64,000 bases of DNA, taken from positions 71,201,319 to 71,265,318 of the forward strand of contig CP136069.1 in NCBI GenBank assembly GCA_032622095.1, in the 5' to 3' direction. Origin of the DNA: Siphonodentalium dalli (taxonomy: Eukaryota; Mollusca; Scaphopoda; Gadilida; Siphonodentaliidae). The notes beneath the pieces were generated by a model, which was not told the DNA's origin, ran no database searches, and saw only the letters and a program-made list of their open reading frames with translations. The position numbers and the translations under genes are program-made. Of this stretch, positions 11,066 to 23,789 are shown in pieces; position 1 is the first letter of the stretch, and each line of letters starts with the position of its first letter.

Positions 11066-12965
11066 TACATGTGTTTGAATGGAATCAAATATTATTAAAC
11101 CATCACTAAGCACGGGAAACACATAGTCCCCGTGGTCTACGTCACGCTATTGTGTTTGTCTTGATATCGGGTGAGCATTTATCTTGCCGTCAGTATTGAC
11201 TATACAGCTAGTTTCAAACGTGTAAAATTTAAGCCCCAATTGTCAGTTTATACTGCGATTATATGGGAAACCATGGAACTGGTATTGCTCCTAAATATTG
11301 TATTACAATTGAGCACAGCCAAGCTTTATCATTTAAGTAGATATCATAACAGACTGAACAGACGCGAACAAAATAACAATTACATACATGTATTAAATTC
11401 AATTTAATTTAATGTCATTATCACGTGATTTACCTGACCTTTCTTCAATAAAGCCACCATGATGAGTACATACAGAAAGTTTAAATTTGTTAGTGACCGG
11501 AGGTCAACCCGAAGAGCAATTTGAAGTTTGGGATCAATTTTATAAAAACAGTGTTGGCTGTAAGGCATGCCAAAGAGAGAAAATACATCATACTTTTAAT
11601 ACAAAGCATGGCTATTAATACAATGGAATTAGATTTGAGTCCTGTAAAGCAGTTCTAATAGATGTATTATGTATCAAAATTTGCTGTTCATTGTGGCTGC
11701 TGGTGTGGCTGTTTGTGTAAATATTTTGTTGTGAGCTGTAGCATTTTCGACGGATTTACATTTGTTCTATGGTATTGATGGCTACTAACAATTAGTTGAC
11801 AATAAAATTACTTCGATATATGTGGGCTACAAACAATTATTTGGCTAGAACAGTACTTCGATATTTGTCTATTAGCTAGAGTTGATGATATGTCCATCAT
11901 TTGTTTTCACTTGTGCAAAGCTACTGATAAAGTGCAACCCCCCCCCCCCCCCCTAAGTTTTCAAATCGTAAAGCGCAACCACCCTTAAGTTTACAAATAA
12001 CTATTGTTGTTGTCATTAGATGGCTGGACTACATGACTAAATCTGTGCTGTGTCTACTGTATTAAGTGTCGATGTGGACTTACCTAGATTGATCAACAGA
12101 TACTCTTGAAGGACTGTAAAATCGCCGATGTAATTTAAACTTCGAAAATGTATTGAATTTAAGCCTCCCGAGAAGCGAATCACAGTCATGGAACGTAATT
12201 ATTGAATCACTGTCTGGAAGTAAATTTTATCAAGATCTCAGTCAACTCCGCCCAGGGTTGTTATTATGACATACGACATTCTGCCTTCATATAGTCGGTG
12301 AAATATAATTTGCTCCCGGGCCATAGATAGGCTGAGCTGCTGTCGATTCCATTCATAGTCTTATGTCATTGATTTCCGCAACCAAATGAAACATTGTGGA
12401 AATCCAAAGCAAGGAACGAATGCAATAGATCCTTTCACGAAGCAACGTCTTCCATTTTAAAGGCCGAGAGTCTGTCGGGGTAAAGTATTGATATCTTAAA
12501 ACAAAATACTGCACTAAGACGCAGTAGCGTTTCAGACAATCCGGTTGCGCTATATCGCCCTTTTCATTTTAGAACAACAGACGGTTAGGGTATTTGTGGG
12601 CTGAAAGGATCACAAGAACTGATAACGCAGTGTTATTGTAGTGTATTGGCATGGTGTGACATTGGCCGCTTGGGGTTTATGTTAAACCGAGTCGCGGTTA
12701 TAGTCTCATATAATTTCGATGTTTTAGAGTGACAACAATATTTATTTTGTTCAGTTGCTAATAACAAAAAAACACTCTTTTATACATGTATATTAACAGG
12801 TCTGGCAATTCCTAATTATAGCTACATTTGACTATCTTAAAACATATTTTACGAATTAGCATTGCATGCAAGCATTACCGCGAGCTGTTGCAACTAAGGG
12901 CGAGGGGTATTTTGTTGTTACACCTTATGAAACCACTACCCATGACATTTCGGTTGCACCAGCTT
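11066..12965. other. Non-coding, nothing recognised
   Basis: Only a C15-class homopolymer at about 11938-11953 stands out. A 78-codon ORF at 11171-11407 shows no domain or splice context and is not called. Confidence 0.4.
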
Positions 12966-13165
12966 GTGGATAGATCGATAGATCTTTATTTTACAATACG
13001 TTAGCAAAATATTAATCAAAAGTATAGTATTGCACAGGAGCAGCATGACCTAGCTGGCCGTCTTCCTGCTGCCTCTGAATGATAAGTGCAATATGAACAT
13101 ATGATGGTGTATTTACAATTTCACAAAGACTATTTGGTATTTGGATGGCCAGTTGCGGAATATCA
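12966..13165 (-). mobile_element. 3' end fragment of a Jockey/CR1-type LINE
   Basis: Begins with GATAGATCGATAGATCTTTAT and is collinear with 39484-39700, the 3' end of the LINE at 39.5-43.0 kb (shared ttgcacaggagcagcatgac, gccgtcttcctg, ctgaatgataagtg). In minus orientation this is a severely 5'-truncated insertion ending in a (TATC)n-type tail, as expected for target-primed reverse transcription. Confidence 0.8.
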
Positions 13166-13510
13166 GAGAAGCATAGCTAAGCACATGCATCTGTTTATAT
13201 ATTGGTTATGCTATGTGATATGGAACTCAGATCCAACCATATATGATCAGTTATTCTACAATAGCTACATATGGCTATTGTAGCTACATTTGGGAATTGC
13301 CAGGCCTGATTAAGGTCTAGTATATTTGACACATTTGGTTTTCTACATTTTTCAACAGGACAAAGCAATAAACTGTTAAATAAGTAGTATGTTGTTGTGG
13401 TTGTAACTGGACGTCTGGAACCCTGAATACACATTCAATGGCTGTATGGATGTTGGGAACTGCTGGACAATATCATTGAATATAATAAATAGAGGATCTC
13501 AAACGAGTTA

Positions 13511-13822
13511 CTATTTTATACGGAATTTATCAACCGAGTTCACTAAATTCGATATGAGCCGAGGTTTACCGAGGCTCAAATAGAATTTAGTGGACGAGGT
13601 TGATAAATTACGTATAAAATAGAACGATTTTGAGATAGTTTTTATCACATGATCATATAATCGCTAATATTTTATAGAAAACAACAATTAACTGCAGCCA
13701 GCGATCATTGTCCCAAAGAGCAGCGTGACGTCATTGCACGCGACGATATTACACGTGTCTTTTTCGCTCGAATATTACATCGGAAAATAGTGCTAATCAT
13801 GTGATAAATTATAATAACTATC
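13511..13822. mobile_element. Foldback element
   Basis: 13511-13564 and 13568-13621 are arms of an imperfect hairpin (CTATTTTATACGGAATTTAT against CTATTTTATACGTAATTTAT; about 47 of 54 positions pair). It is followed by a second inverted pair, GATAGTTTTTATCACATGAT (13635) and ATCATGTGATAAAT..AACTATC (13797-13822). Together they look like one palindromic MITE or two abutting ones. Confidence 0.65.
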
Positions 13823-15362
13823 ATGGATAATTGGTTACCTTTTTGTCAAATATTATCACTGTTGATAATTTTCTGAATAATACCGAAACACATAATTTTA
13901 AATAATGTGGTATTGCAACCAGTATTTAGTGTAAATTTGTTATTTTTAGAACAAAAAGTCGATTATTTCCATACTTTTGATAAAATGTTTGGCCATCTGT
14001 TGGAAAATTCCAACCGTATGTGTGTTAGTTTGGAAATTTTCAAGAGTTGGATAGTTTGATGTACCAGTTGAATAATTCCAATCCAAATGGGTGAAACTAA
14101 AATGTCTCGGCCATGGCTATTTCGGTTTACTTCATTTGGGGGTATACACTTGGAAAAATTCCAAGATGGACCACCCCCGCATGTAAACATTGTACCTTCT
14201 AGCCACTTCCCTGCATTGCTGCGTGTATTGAGTTACCTGTGTTGTTTAACACGTGTATTTAGTTACTCGGGATCTCCCAATATGCACCAGGTTACCAAAA
14301 TCACAATATCAACTAAAGTAAGTATGAGAACCACATAGTATAGCTTTATCTTACAATTAGCCAATTGTTCCTCAAATTGAACGGTACATTTGGAAACGAC
14401 TTTGCTGTTTTAAATTCCTTACCTTGGATGGCAACAATCCGAATCATCGGTAATGTCACATGTGCTGTTGGGAAACTAGCTTTGTTTCCAAAAAATATAT
14501 TGACACGCGCACTTGGCATCAACTATTTCTACTCACTTCAAGCATCAGACAAATATCAGTTGAAATAAATAAGTTTTACGAAGGAAACTATTTTTATGGA
14601 CGTTCGACCTTAAGCCGTACATTTATCAGACGGCGGTCAACTGCATTGCATTGTTTATAGGTCAAGTGTCCTCTCCGCCGACCGCGCGAGGAGTTCGGGC
14701 AATCTAGCTTGATCAGTCGTCTTCGTGGAGGCGTGAGCGAAACTTATATTCATGTAGCGTTGCTGGTTCAGCCGGCCATGTGTTGGTTTTCACACCCTCC
14801 CCCGCCTTGGTCCATGTCCCCGAGTGGACCGAGGCCAGTGAATGACGGGTATGGTATTTGTTTGGCTTTTGCCATTCCGGACCTATGCTGTATCATGCGT
14901 GGCGTGGTACACTCACGGCATGCAGCGGTGGCTCGTTTAGGCTACCACTACTAGCCGGTTATTGTTTAACATATAATGTGGTATTTATTCTGGTCGGTAG
15001 TTATTATTAAAGAATTGCCAGATCGCACATTTGTCTCAGTTTTACATTCTTACTACATTAATGGCTATAGGGCAGCTTCATATGGCTGGGGAGATAGGAC
15101 ATAAAGACGATATATTTCCGGTAGCAATGACGAAATTTGTTTTTTAATCGGTTGTTTTATATGATAACAGCAATGGTATGATAAACACATGTGTCACAAA
15201 TGGGCATATATTGAAATACTGAATCGTTGATGACGTATTGCTTCGCAGTGACTCATAACGACGACAAATGTGCAATGTGATATTTCATCTGAGAAACGAC
15301 ATAACTCCCGAGTGAATTTACCTTATATTCGATATTTTGTTGATTCAAATGTAAAATAAATT
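13823..15362. other. Non-coding, nothing recognised
   Basis: Several overlapping 65-85 codon ORFs on both strands without domains or shared splice sites. A moderately GC-rich patch at 14650-14940 could be an old insert. Confidence 0.35.
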
Positions 15363-15472
15363 GGTTATCAACACCATGTATGTTCCGTAGATGATTGGTA
15401 TTCGCTATTCCTTCTCTGGGTAGAAAATTTCCGAAATCGACACCTCCTAATGGATTCTGAAACCCACATGGT
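15363..15472. mobile_element. Nested-hairpin mini-element, copy 2
   Basis: GGTTATCAACACCATGTATG at the left and CCCACATGGTGGTGATAA at the right, with an inner CCTTCTCTGGG. Diverged copy of 8008-8110. A long minus-strand ORF (15368-15847) overlaps it and is therefore not called as a gene. Confidence 0.65.
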
Positions 15473-16360
15473 GGTGATAATATGTATTGATTTTAGCGAC
15501 GCGCAATGAACTGTTACAGAAGATGAGGGAAGCATTCCCAGCTTAAGTGAGCAATTTTCTGCCACATGATGGCAATTATATATATATGGGAAGTTCAACG
15601 AAGATGCTTTAACATGCGTTGTCAAGGACTCGAACGTTATGTTGCTCTTTAAATATGTTCGATCTCTACCGGACAATAGCAACAATATGAAGGAAAAAAA
15701 GTAATATAATGCGTATTGAAGGTGACTCAAATAGGAAATATGATCGTCTGATTGATCTATCAATATATGGATATTGTCAAGATGTTTATTGAAATATGCA
15801 GTGTTTTGTCGGTAAATTATGTGATAGAAATCAATGGTCTCCAGCAATCAAAGACCAGACCAAAAGACGAAACTTTTTTTGCAACAATGTTTAGAGTTGA
15901 AATTAGAATCAGGATTTTATTAATTATGGTCGTTATGAGTTTTGACATAATTAAGCAATCTTCATAACCTTCTTGAATCGTAGTTAGCCATTAGAGATGG
16001 GTTTGTTGAAGTAACACAATGGTTTGTATTTAATATACATTTTAATGGCCCTGATGTATACATCTATGTACTTATTGTGAATCATGGGACAAAACATTAT
16101 TACTGTATTTATATTTTGTTTTCCACAACAAGCACTAAGACCCAGCGCTTAACTCTAATAGGAAAATGGACAGTTGACTGACTACATTAAAAAGGGATAT
16201 AGAAATTTGTTTACATGTTAGAAATTTAATTACAAAAATATATTAAAAATGCACTAACTATATGGCATTTATTTATTGGCAAAAACAGCCACGCGAGGAC
16301 AGTTTGCTAATACAATAAATAACATGTGCAGTTTAAACAACGTGTGATAATATAAAGTTA

Positions 16361-16510
16361 TTATACAATGTTGTGTACAGTGTATTTTTCTTGTACTCGT
16401 CAAGCTTGTGGTAAAAAGTGATATGGGACTCGACAGTGCGTGTCTGGTCCAATATGACTTACCTGGACGAGCACAAGAAAAAACACATACTGTACACGAC
16501 ATTGTATAAT
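16361..16510. mobile_element. Foldback hairpin element
   Basis: Arms 16361-16401 (TTATACAATGTTGTGTACAG.. to CTCGTC) and 16466-16510 (GACGAG.. to CATTGTATAAT) pair with a few mismatches and indels around a ~64-bp centre. A non-coding MITE-like structure. Confidence 0.65.
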
Positions 16511-16893
16511 CACATTTTTGTTATCCATCTGTATGTTTATCAAAATTTTGAAACGTCTGCTAAATCCAGCAGACTATTTCGCGCCAATCACAAGTTCACC
16601 GATTCATTTGACAATAGAGTTACTTAGTGACGTCACGGAGTCCCGATCAAAAATGACCTGCGGGAGTCCAATATGACATTTTCCCTGATTATCATGTGAT
16701 GGCTTTTGTCCAATCAGAAAGAGTGTTAGTTAAGGGGTGGATAATATGGTATATACAAAACAAATCATTACGTCAATGCGCTAATCATATCATAATGGTT
16801 AACCAACTGATGTTTGATTATCACGCGCACCACAGAAGCGACGAATCAGTTTGCATATTGATCGGCTTAGAGTGCATGGGACTGTCATTTGTC

Positions 16894-17040
16894 AGTATTA
16901 GAGACCTTTCGCAAAACTCATGTTTACGATTACGGATATGGATAGGGTACTACGTCACCAACATTTGTGTACTTTCTAATCGTTGTCGTATTTTACTATC
17001 CGTAATAACGGTTACGATTTCATGGTTTCTAATAAACTCA
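16894..17040. repeat. Dispersed repeat R2, copy 1
   Basis: AGAGACCTTTCGCA followed by GTTTACGATTACGGATA and GGATAG. The same order occurs inverted at about 18175-18266. Both copies contain complementary CTATCCGTA and TACGGATAG pieces, so the family is itself palindromic. Confidence 0.55.
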
Positions 17041-17446
17041 TATAACACCTGAAATTTATTTTCTGCAATATATTACTTTACTCCGTTCGAGACTGTATAT
17101 GTATATCATGTAAACCATCCAGTTATATTGAGCTACGACCTCGGTGTGCTGTTAAGATTGGCAATCACTCTATTCGTCGTCGTGAATCTCGAGCTTCCCG
17201 CGAAATAAGATAGCTATTCACAACGGATAGTCATCGCTGGCTGCGACACAACACTTTGCAGTAATAGAAGTGCACTATGAAACCAGTCGGCAAAAAATAC
17301 CCGACTGACATCGATTTGGTGTTACTAAACGAATATTTCGCACACCCACCGACATCAACAGAGCTCAGCAGTCTCTGTCAGGATTGTTCTTTGCATTTAT
17401 TTAAAATTTACAAAACATAACTCGCACAAATGCGGCATTTAAAGGT

Positions 17447-17615
17447 ACTCAATCCGATTAGATGTCCCCATATCATCAGATTCCAACAACAACATTTTTT
17501 TTTTAAATGCTGCTTCTGTTATCAGAATCGAGTAATTGCCCAACATTAATGCTAACCACAGTCAACTGTAAAATTGCCCAAAACCTGTTATTTATCAACA
17601 TTTTGTTCAACGAAA
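17447..17615 (+). repeat. Dispersed repeat R3, copy 1
   Basis: Matches the reverse complement of 43580-43770. Common landmarks are tccgatt.gatg, tccccatat.atcagatt, aatgc.gcttctg.tatcagaat, ttgcc..a..taatgctaacc and acagtcaact. Unknown class. Confidence 0.7.
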
Positions 17616-18174
17616 TTTTGCCGGTTTGTCAAATATCTGACACACAAAAAAAGCCACTAAACCTTCTACTTTGTTTCGATTTGGTAGTACCAAATCAGAA
17701 GTGATGCATATCAGCGAGCACATCAACCTTATGTCCGATTTCCTAAACCCAAAGAGGTGATATATAGGCCTGTGAAGCCGAAATCGCATTGAAATCAAAT
17801 TGCGGACTGGAAGGGTCTTGAAGTGGTGGCGTCGTGGTTGATGTGAGGTCCAAATTCAGGAACCCATCTTCACCCATCAGCATAACGTCTATAAGGTCAT
17901 CCATGATAACAACGAACTGAATTTCCACCACATATATATGACCTGGCATTTATACCTGTATTGCCACAATATATCACGAGAATCCCGGGTAGTAGGTCGA
18001 ACTGTTGACAATAAACAGGTCATGATTATCGCATTGTTGAAAATGAGACGATAAGTGAAGTATTAAGGGACTGTATACCAAACACACGCTTTTAGTTGTA
18101 AACGTGGTACGAAATAATAATGGTACGTGTTCGTCAAAACTCTTATGCGTAGTCGTTTTGCGAAAAGACTTTTT
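17616..18174. other. Non-coding, nothing recognised
   Basis: Short overlapping ORFs only. No repeat end identified. Confidence 0.35.
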
Positions 18175-18266
18175 GGCCATACGGATAGACTTACGACTAC
18201 GAATAGCTATCCGTATTCGTAATCGTAAACGTGAGGATGCGAAAGGTCTCTATTGTAATAAATTTG
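18175..18266. repeat. Dispersed repeat R2, copy 2 (inverted)
   Basis: Contains ATACGGATAGACTTACGACT, AGCTATCCGTATTCG and TGCGAAAGGTCTCTATTG, the reverse complement of the landmarks at 16894-17040. Confidence 0.55.
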
Positions 18267-18939
18267 TCGACGGCGTCAATGCTTCGAAAATTCGGGATAA
18301 TGGTCAATCATCGATTCGAAAAGTTCTCTTCGTAGTTGTGTATATGCCGTACATTCAATAAGGAAATGTGTTTCATCTTGTATGAAATCCTCACAACAAA
18401 ACACGTACTTAATTTCTAAATTATAATGTTACTGTGTGATGTCGCTCCTTCTCTATATCAAGTGAATGTTTGCTGCTTCTGAATCTGGTGAAAGCTATTC
18501 TGTCTTCCGATGACTTCGTGTTGCGAAGATTTGGTTCAATTCTTTCTTGAAAAAAAAGAAGATATGTTCTGGGTTTATTGTATGAATGTTTAAAGAATAT
18601 GATGTTCTCCACCATTATTGTGGATATGCGTTTGTGCCCGATGTCTTACCCGCGGACGAGTACACCATATAAATTGTTCGAATTCAAAAACATTGTTCAA
18701 ACAAATGTCCCAAACAATATTGATAGTGTCGTATAGTCTCGTATCTATGCATTGGCAGGAACAATAATGATAAAGAGAAGCAAACCACCAATATTGCTTG
18801 GAACTTTCCATTGAATACAATCTATAAAACCGTGTAAACTAGGTTGGGATTCGAAAAGGTTCTATGTTGTACAGGCGCCAGATATCGAATAAAAAATGAA
18901 CAGAAATTCAGCGATGATACACTACAATTTAAACATAAT

Positions 18940-19460
18940 GCAATTTAAATGAAACACCAAGTCGGCATATGAATCATATACATTTCCAAACATTGGTGCC
19001 TGCCAATACGATAGTTACAGAGATAAACTCGCCATTGTCGATTCGGGAATTCCATTACAAACGTTGACGTATGACCTTTCAAAAGCTTCAACCGCGTAGA
19101 TTTGAGCCAAGACGCTAAAATGGGAAGTTGTCTTAAAGACTGAAAAGAAAATTTCAGAGTCAGAAAGGCATTTAAAGGTCTATTATATACAGTTTGATAA
19201 GAGTATAGAACATGCATTAGACATTTTTGTTGTAATATAGTGCCCGACATAGTGTTATTATTGTAACTATATAGGGTATGGGTATGTGTCTCCGATGGAA
19301 ACTTTTCCGTCATACCTCCAGTTAGTTTTGCATCACCAATAACGCATCAGCTGTTTCTTCTCTGTGTACGCAAGTCGACACTGGTCTTTCTAAAGCTTCA
19401 ACCATCACACTGGCATACCACTTCTATTCATAGCAAATACAAAGATGTGAATCATGGCCA
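18940..19460. repeat. Dispersed repeat R4, copy 1
   Basis: Shares with 31736-32075 the blocks 'ttt.aga.tcagaaaggca', 'ctttctaaag.ttcaacc', 'acactggca.....tttctattca.ag.aaatacaaagacg' and the CGTCAACGTCATTGTCGA-type core. Old and rearranged; class unknown. Confidence 0.5.
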
Positions 19461-20820
19461 TTGCCGAGCTCCCATCGCTCACGCAAATGTTTTACCTTTC
19501 AAAAGCTTTACTGTGAATCTGTGTGGAGAGCCGGATTGTTTACCAGCGGCTGAACACTGGGGGTCCGGGAAATTTAAGTTGTTCTGCTATATAATCCAAG
19601 AAGGGTACGGGTCGATTTTCGGGGGGAAATCACACCAAGTGTGGGGAAATGGATTCAAAATCACATTTTCTTTTTCAAACTACCGATTTTGTTGACAACA
19701 CTACACGCATCAGTTGACTCTGTTCTTAAAAACTAACATTCACAATATATGATAAATAAAAACATGTTTGATAAAATCCGATCCCAAATGCAAAATCTGA
19801 TATCAATATCCCCGTCCAGCAACTATATATTTCTAGACCCAACTAAACGTCATGTCTGGTAATTTATAAGACACCACGTACGTTAGTATAATCGAATGAA
19901 CTTCATAAATATATCTAGCGCAACTTGCCAAGGACAAATACAGTTATGGTAACTCCATTGTAAGAACATATGCAGAATTGATATATTTCACCAAGCCGAT
20001 TTCGGTCACAAATTATCCACCAGCTTTCATTTTGAAATAAAATTCACACAATCGTAGCTTAAAGTGATGTGAAACGTAAATTGAACCTCACAATTGAGTT
20101 GCCTGCGGTATTCTGTGGGAAGAGTGAATAACATAACCCCGATACATGAAATCCCCCAACCAGAAGTCAGTTTGTACACATTATACACCCACGTAACTAA
20201 CTGTTTACATGTCATCAAGCGTCCCGAATCATTTCACCATAAACACGAAATAAATAAACCGATGCGTTGTCTTGTGCTGTCGTGGAAACACCCGAGTACT
20301 TCCGACTTGGTCTGGATTGAATCGGCTTTCGTTCTCAGAAAATAGCTTCCAGGGAGGGTGACCATTAGCTGGAATAGCGTCACATCAGAATATTAAAGCG
20401 AAAAACAAATTGACATCGCAATCGGTAGTCAATTCGACATGAGAGGGATAGAAAAGGAAATATTGTCGTGAAATCACCAACGGAAGAACAATGACTGAGT
20501 AATGGCAAAGATTATAATCAAACAGGATCGAGCGGTAATAATTCCAAAATGTTACTATTTATAGAAATTTGTAACTGCATCGTTGACCGATTTTTACGAT
20601 CGATCTGGCCGCAAGTAAGGAATCTTGCAGAAAGAGTTATCTTACTTGTATAACTCAAAACTGTATAATTACCTGTACAATAGTACATGTAGGCCATATT
20701 GGTATTCAATATTCTAGTACGGACCATTTGTTAACTCATTGACCATGAAATAATTTTGTAAAGTGCTAATTCTGTTTTCAAGCTTTATTCAGCACTATTC
20801 ATTCTGATAGATGCTGATAA
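19461..20820. other. Non-coding, nothing recognised
   Basis: No exon, repeat end or RNA gene that I can support. Confidence 0.35.
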
Positions 20821-21180
20821 TATGGAAAGCCTTTTTCACATTTATTAGCTAATTGCGCTTCAGCATAAGTGAATTACACTTAAGCATAATGCATTACACT
20901 TAGGCGTAATGCACTCCTACAAAGCGTAATTCACTTACGCCTAACCGTAACGTAAATATCGCATTACGCCTCTGAGTAATTCATTAACGCTTAAGCTTAA
21001 TTAAGCTTAAGCGCACCGATCACGAATTACGCTTAAGCGATTCTATGAGAAGCCGTTTTCACATTTATTCTGATTCTGCTTAATCACAAATCATATACGC
21101 TTAAATAATCATATGCGCTTTAGCGAAAATAAATCATATTTGCGCTTAATGCGTTTAACCGCAAATAAAAATTCATATTC
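20821..21180 (+). repeat. TTACGCTTAAGCG-rich repeat, left copy
   Basis: Starts TATGGAAAGCCTTTTTCACA and continues as many short, mutually complementary variants of GCGTAATTCA and TTACGCTTAAGCG. An internal TATGAGAAGCCGTTTTCACA at about 21042 is a second start-like unit. The reverse complement lies at 29430-29741. Confidence 0.7.
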
Positions 21181-21365
21181 ATTAAACCCCCCTGAATTTA
21201 AATGGCAGAGACAATGAACACATCACTCAAACATACAATGTACTGATAAATTTGATTGGTCAAGAATTGTGTTGTCAGTGGAGCCAAAAAGTTCAGCTGT
21301 CTTCAATTTTCGAGTCTATATGGGCCCACCATTTGAGGGAACTTGGGAAGCAAGCACCTATTAAC

Positions 21366-21920
21366 TCTTAAAGGCACGTGAGGCCTTAGTTGTCGAAAAT
21401 ATTCATATAAGTTCCAATCACCGTAAACAGAAAAACATTAAAACGCATACAGTTTCGTCCATATATACCATGACCATCGCGTAAACAGCATGTTATCATA
21501 AAGACCTACTATATTTTACCTAAGCAAGAGCCTGATTGTGTTACAGAAGACAGCACAATGCTACTGGCTAATCACACACAAATGGCATAAACGCTCTTTA
21601 TTAGTTCCATATCAGGAATTCACCAACAAAGAACGCTCTTTATGTTTACCATCATAATATAAACAAACACCAGAAAAGTAACTTTTTTTGCTTTTGTTTA
21701 CATAACAATGGTCAAACATATGACAATAACATACCGTTTATGCGATATTTCTTATTTGTATACGGACAAAGTCTGTCTACATGTTGATGTTCTTTCTGTT
21801 TGTGTCGGTTTTTGACGGGTGGAAATATTTTCATAGGATACCCACCGCCAAGGCCAACCGTACCTTTAATTACCTTTGTATGCCCATGGAAATGGTATAG
21901 ATCTGTGCAGGGCATGTCCC
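21366..21920 (+). repeat. Dispersed repeat R1, copy 2
   Basis: Collinear and same-strand with 1263-1900, from CTTAAAGGCACG through GCAAGAGCCTG, two ACGCTCTTTAT motifs and TGCTTTTGTTTACATAAC, to GGATACCCACC. Confidence 0.7.
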
Positions 21921-22067
21921 TTTAATGAAATATACTAGATCCTCGGGATGTAGATTATTGTAGACACCAATTCTTGGGACAGGGATGCTGATATGCATAT
22001 GGAAATATGTTTTTCTTCAATTTTCGAGTCTGTATAGGCCCAAATAAATCTCATATATATTTTGAAG

Positions 22068-22834
22068 ACCTAGCTCTGTCTGTCTGTATGTCCTTTATAG
22101 AATCGAAAACGGCTGCACCGATCGAGACCAAATTTCGTATATAAGTGTAAAAACCCACGGGAATCGTCGACGTCGCATTTTGGACAAGCTCTGGGCACCG
22201 ATTATCCACTCCCAATCATCAAAATCACCGCAAACGCCACTTCGGGGTTAAGGCATCAACGATCTTTATATTGACCATATTCGGAGGTGTTAAGGAACAA
22301 CGCTCTTTATTACAATCGAAGGTGCTAAACGGCTACCCATGCTTAAAATACGGATGCAAAACGAAACGCGGAATGCAATTATCTCGATTAAAAAGGCAGA
22401 ATGGGTTGTTGTGTCATATATGTCATAGGAACAGGGGAATTTTTCATCGGGTCAGTCTTTGAGGGACGGGTACCATGAATTAATTCATGAAAAACAAAAA
22501 ATGCGTGTTGTGCTGTCTTTCATAGGAAGGGTTGACCGATCGGGACGAAACTTGGTACGTGTGTGTAGTTTGACCAGGCGGTCGACGTTGTCATATTGGC
22601 GAGCCCGTGCGCCCGATTCGCGCATGCGCAGACGAGATCTCGGAAACTGGTGGAGCTATCGACTTGAAATTTGCTATGTGAATGTATCTTGCCCCGGATA
22701 CGAATTTTATCGGGTCGCCGAGCCCGTGCGACGCCAGCTTCGCGCATGCGCAGACCAGATCTCGGAAACGGGTGGAGCTATCGACTTGAAATTTGGTTTT
22801 TGAATAGCCCGGACAACGTCGGGTTCATCGGCTA

Positions 22835-22835
<1 letters not shown>
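22068..22835 (+). mobile_element. HINE-like Helitron derivative
   Basis: Begins near TCTGTCTGTCTGTATGTC followed by ctttatagaatcg and cggctgcaccgat, the usual opening of Helentron-type non-autonomous elements. It ends with a hairpin, CCCGGACAACGTCGGG, then CTAG at 22832-22835 followed by T. Two ~118-bp internal direct repeats (about 22595 and 22713; cgcgcatgcgcagac and agctatcgacttgaaattt) lie before the end. No Rep-helicase ORF. Confidence 0.65.
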
Positions 22836-22926
<91 letters not shown>

Positions 22927-22928
22927 AT
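22836..22928. repeat. (TA)n/(GT)n microsatellite
   Basis: Two long AT dinucleotide runs separated by TAGC, then a GT run. It starts directly after the Helitron CTAG-T end, a common position for microsatellites to arise. Confidence 0.95.
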
Positions 22929-23230
22929 GTGTGTATATCCTTTATAGAATCGCAAACGGCTGCACCGATTGAGCTCAAACTTGACGCGTCGTTGTCGTGT
23001 TTTCGAGCCAGTGCGACCACCCCTTCACCCTTCAACTGCCACCGTCGTTGGATACACGGAGATTGCCGAATGAAAATAATGGGTTTCGCTATCGATCCAA
23101 GAGGCGTAACTCTACATCTTGCCTACATCATACAGAAACGTATTGGATACGTCGTTAAGGAGCGTTATATCTGTATGTGTGCTATAGACTCCAAAACTAC
23201 TCGACCGGTTGAGCCAAAACTATAGCATTT
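22929..23230 (+). mobile_element. Fragments of further HINE 5' ends
   Basis: TATCCTTTATAGAATCGCAA then CGGCTGCACCGATTGAG repeats the 22068 opening. A third, more diverged version is at 23168-23222 (ctgtatgtgtgctatagact, cgaccggttgagcc). Truncated copies. Confidence 0.55.
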
Positions 23231-23299
23231 ACAATTTCTGATATATATATTTTTGTTACAGCTGATATTCTTAGTCTATTTTGGATACGTTTATATTTT

Positions 23300-23610
23300 A
23301 ATGCTATTATTTTTTAGTGCTAAGTCATGCAGAGTTGGGTGCATGGGGGTCGCTATGCTTTGATCGAGCTTATTTGGTGTGATACGTCCCCGACTGATGG
23401 TTTTCCCCACCTGACGGGACTTCCACTGGACGGGTTCGCAGTCTAAGGAGGACGAGTGGTCCCGACTTACTGGCTGACTTCCGCTCTTTGCGGGGACTGA
23501 CGTCCCACGGGCACATTGACCATCTCGTAAGGGTGGACAACCTCTGTCAGGGGGCTGCTCAGCCGATAAGAGTAGTCCGCAATGGCCACGGGCAGGTTAA
23601 AAAAAATCAT
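23300..23610. other. GC-richer block of unknown nature ending in a short A run
   Basis: Clearly higher GC than its surroundings. It contains GGGTTCGCAGTCT, faintly like a tRNA B-box, and ends near GCAGGTTAAAAAAAATC. All frames are interrupted. It could be a SINE or the 5' remnant of a LINE; I cannot decide. Confidence 0.3.
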
Positions 23611-23789
23611 ACCTCTTTTAGGGACGGGTATCATAATTTCTCTTGATTAAAAAGGTAGAAATAACTCATTGGAAAACAAAAAATGCGTGTTGTGTGATTC
23701 TTATGTCTGTCGTTCCTAGGAACGGGGAAGTTTTTCATCGGGTCAAAGTTTTAACTATAAACATACAAACAGTCACCGCGCACAAGAGG

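Noticed and set aside
15368-15847. 159-codon minus-strand ORF
   Set aside because: Its 3' part is the nested-hairpin mini-element, with no domain, no splice context, and unremarkable composition.
22459-22803. 114-codon ORF with two similar halves
   Set aside because: The halves are the ~118-bp direct repeats of the HINE element, so this is repeat-derived and not a gene.
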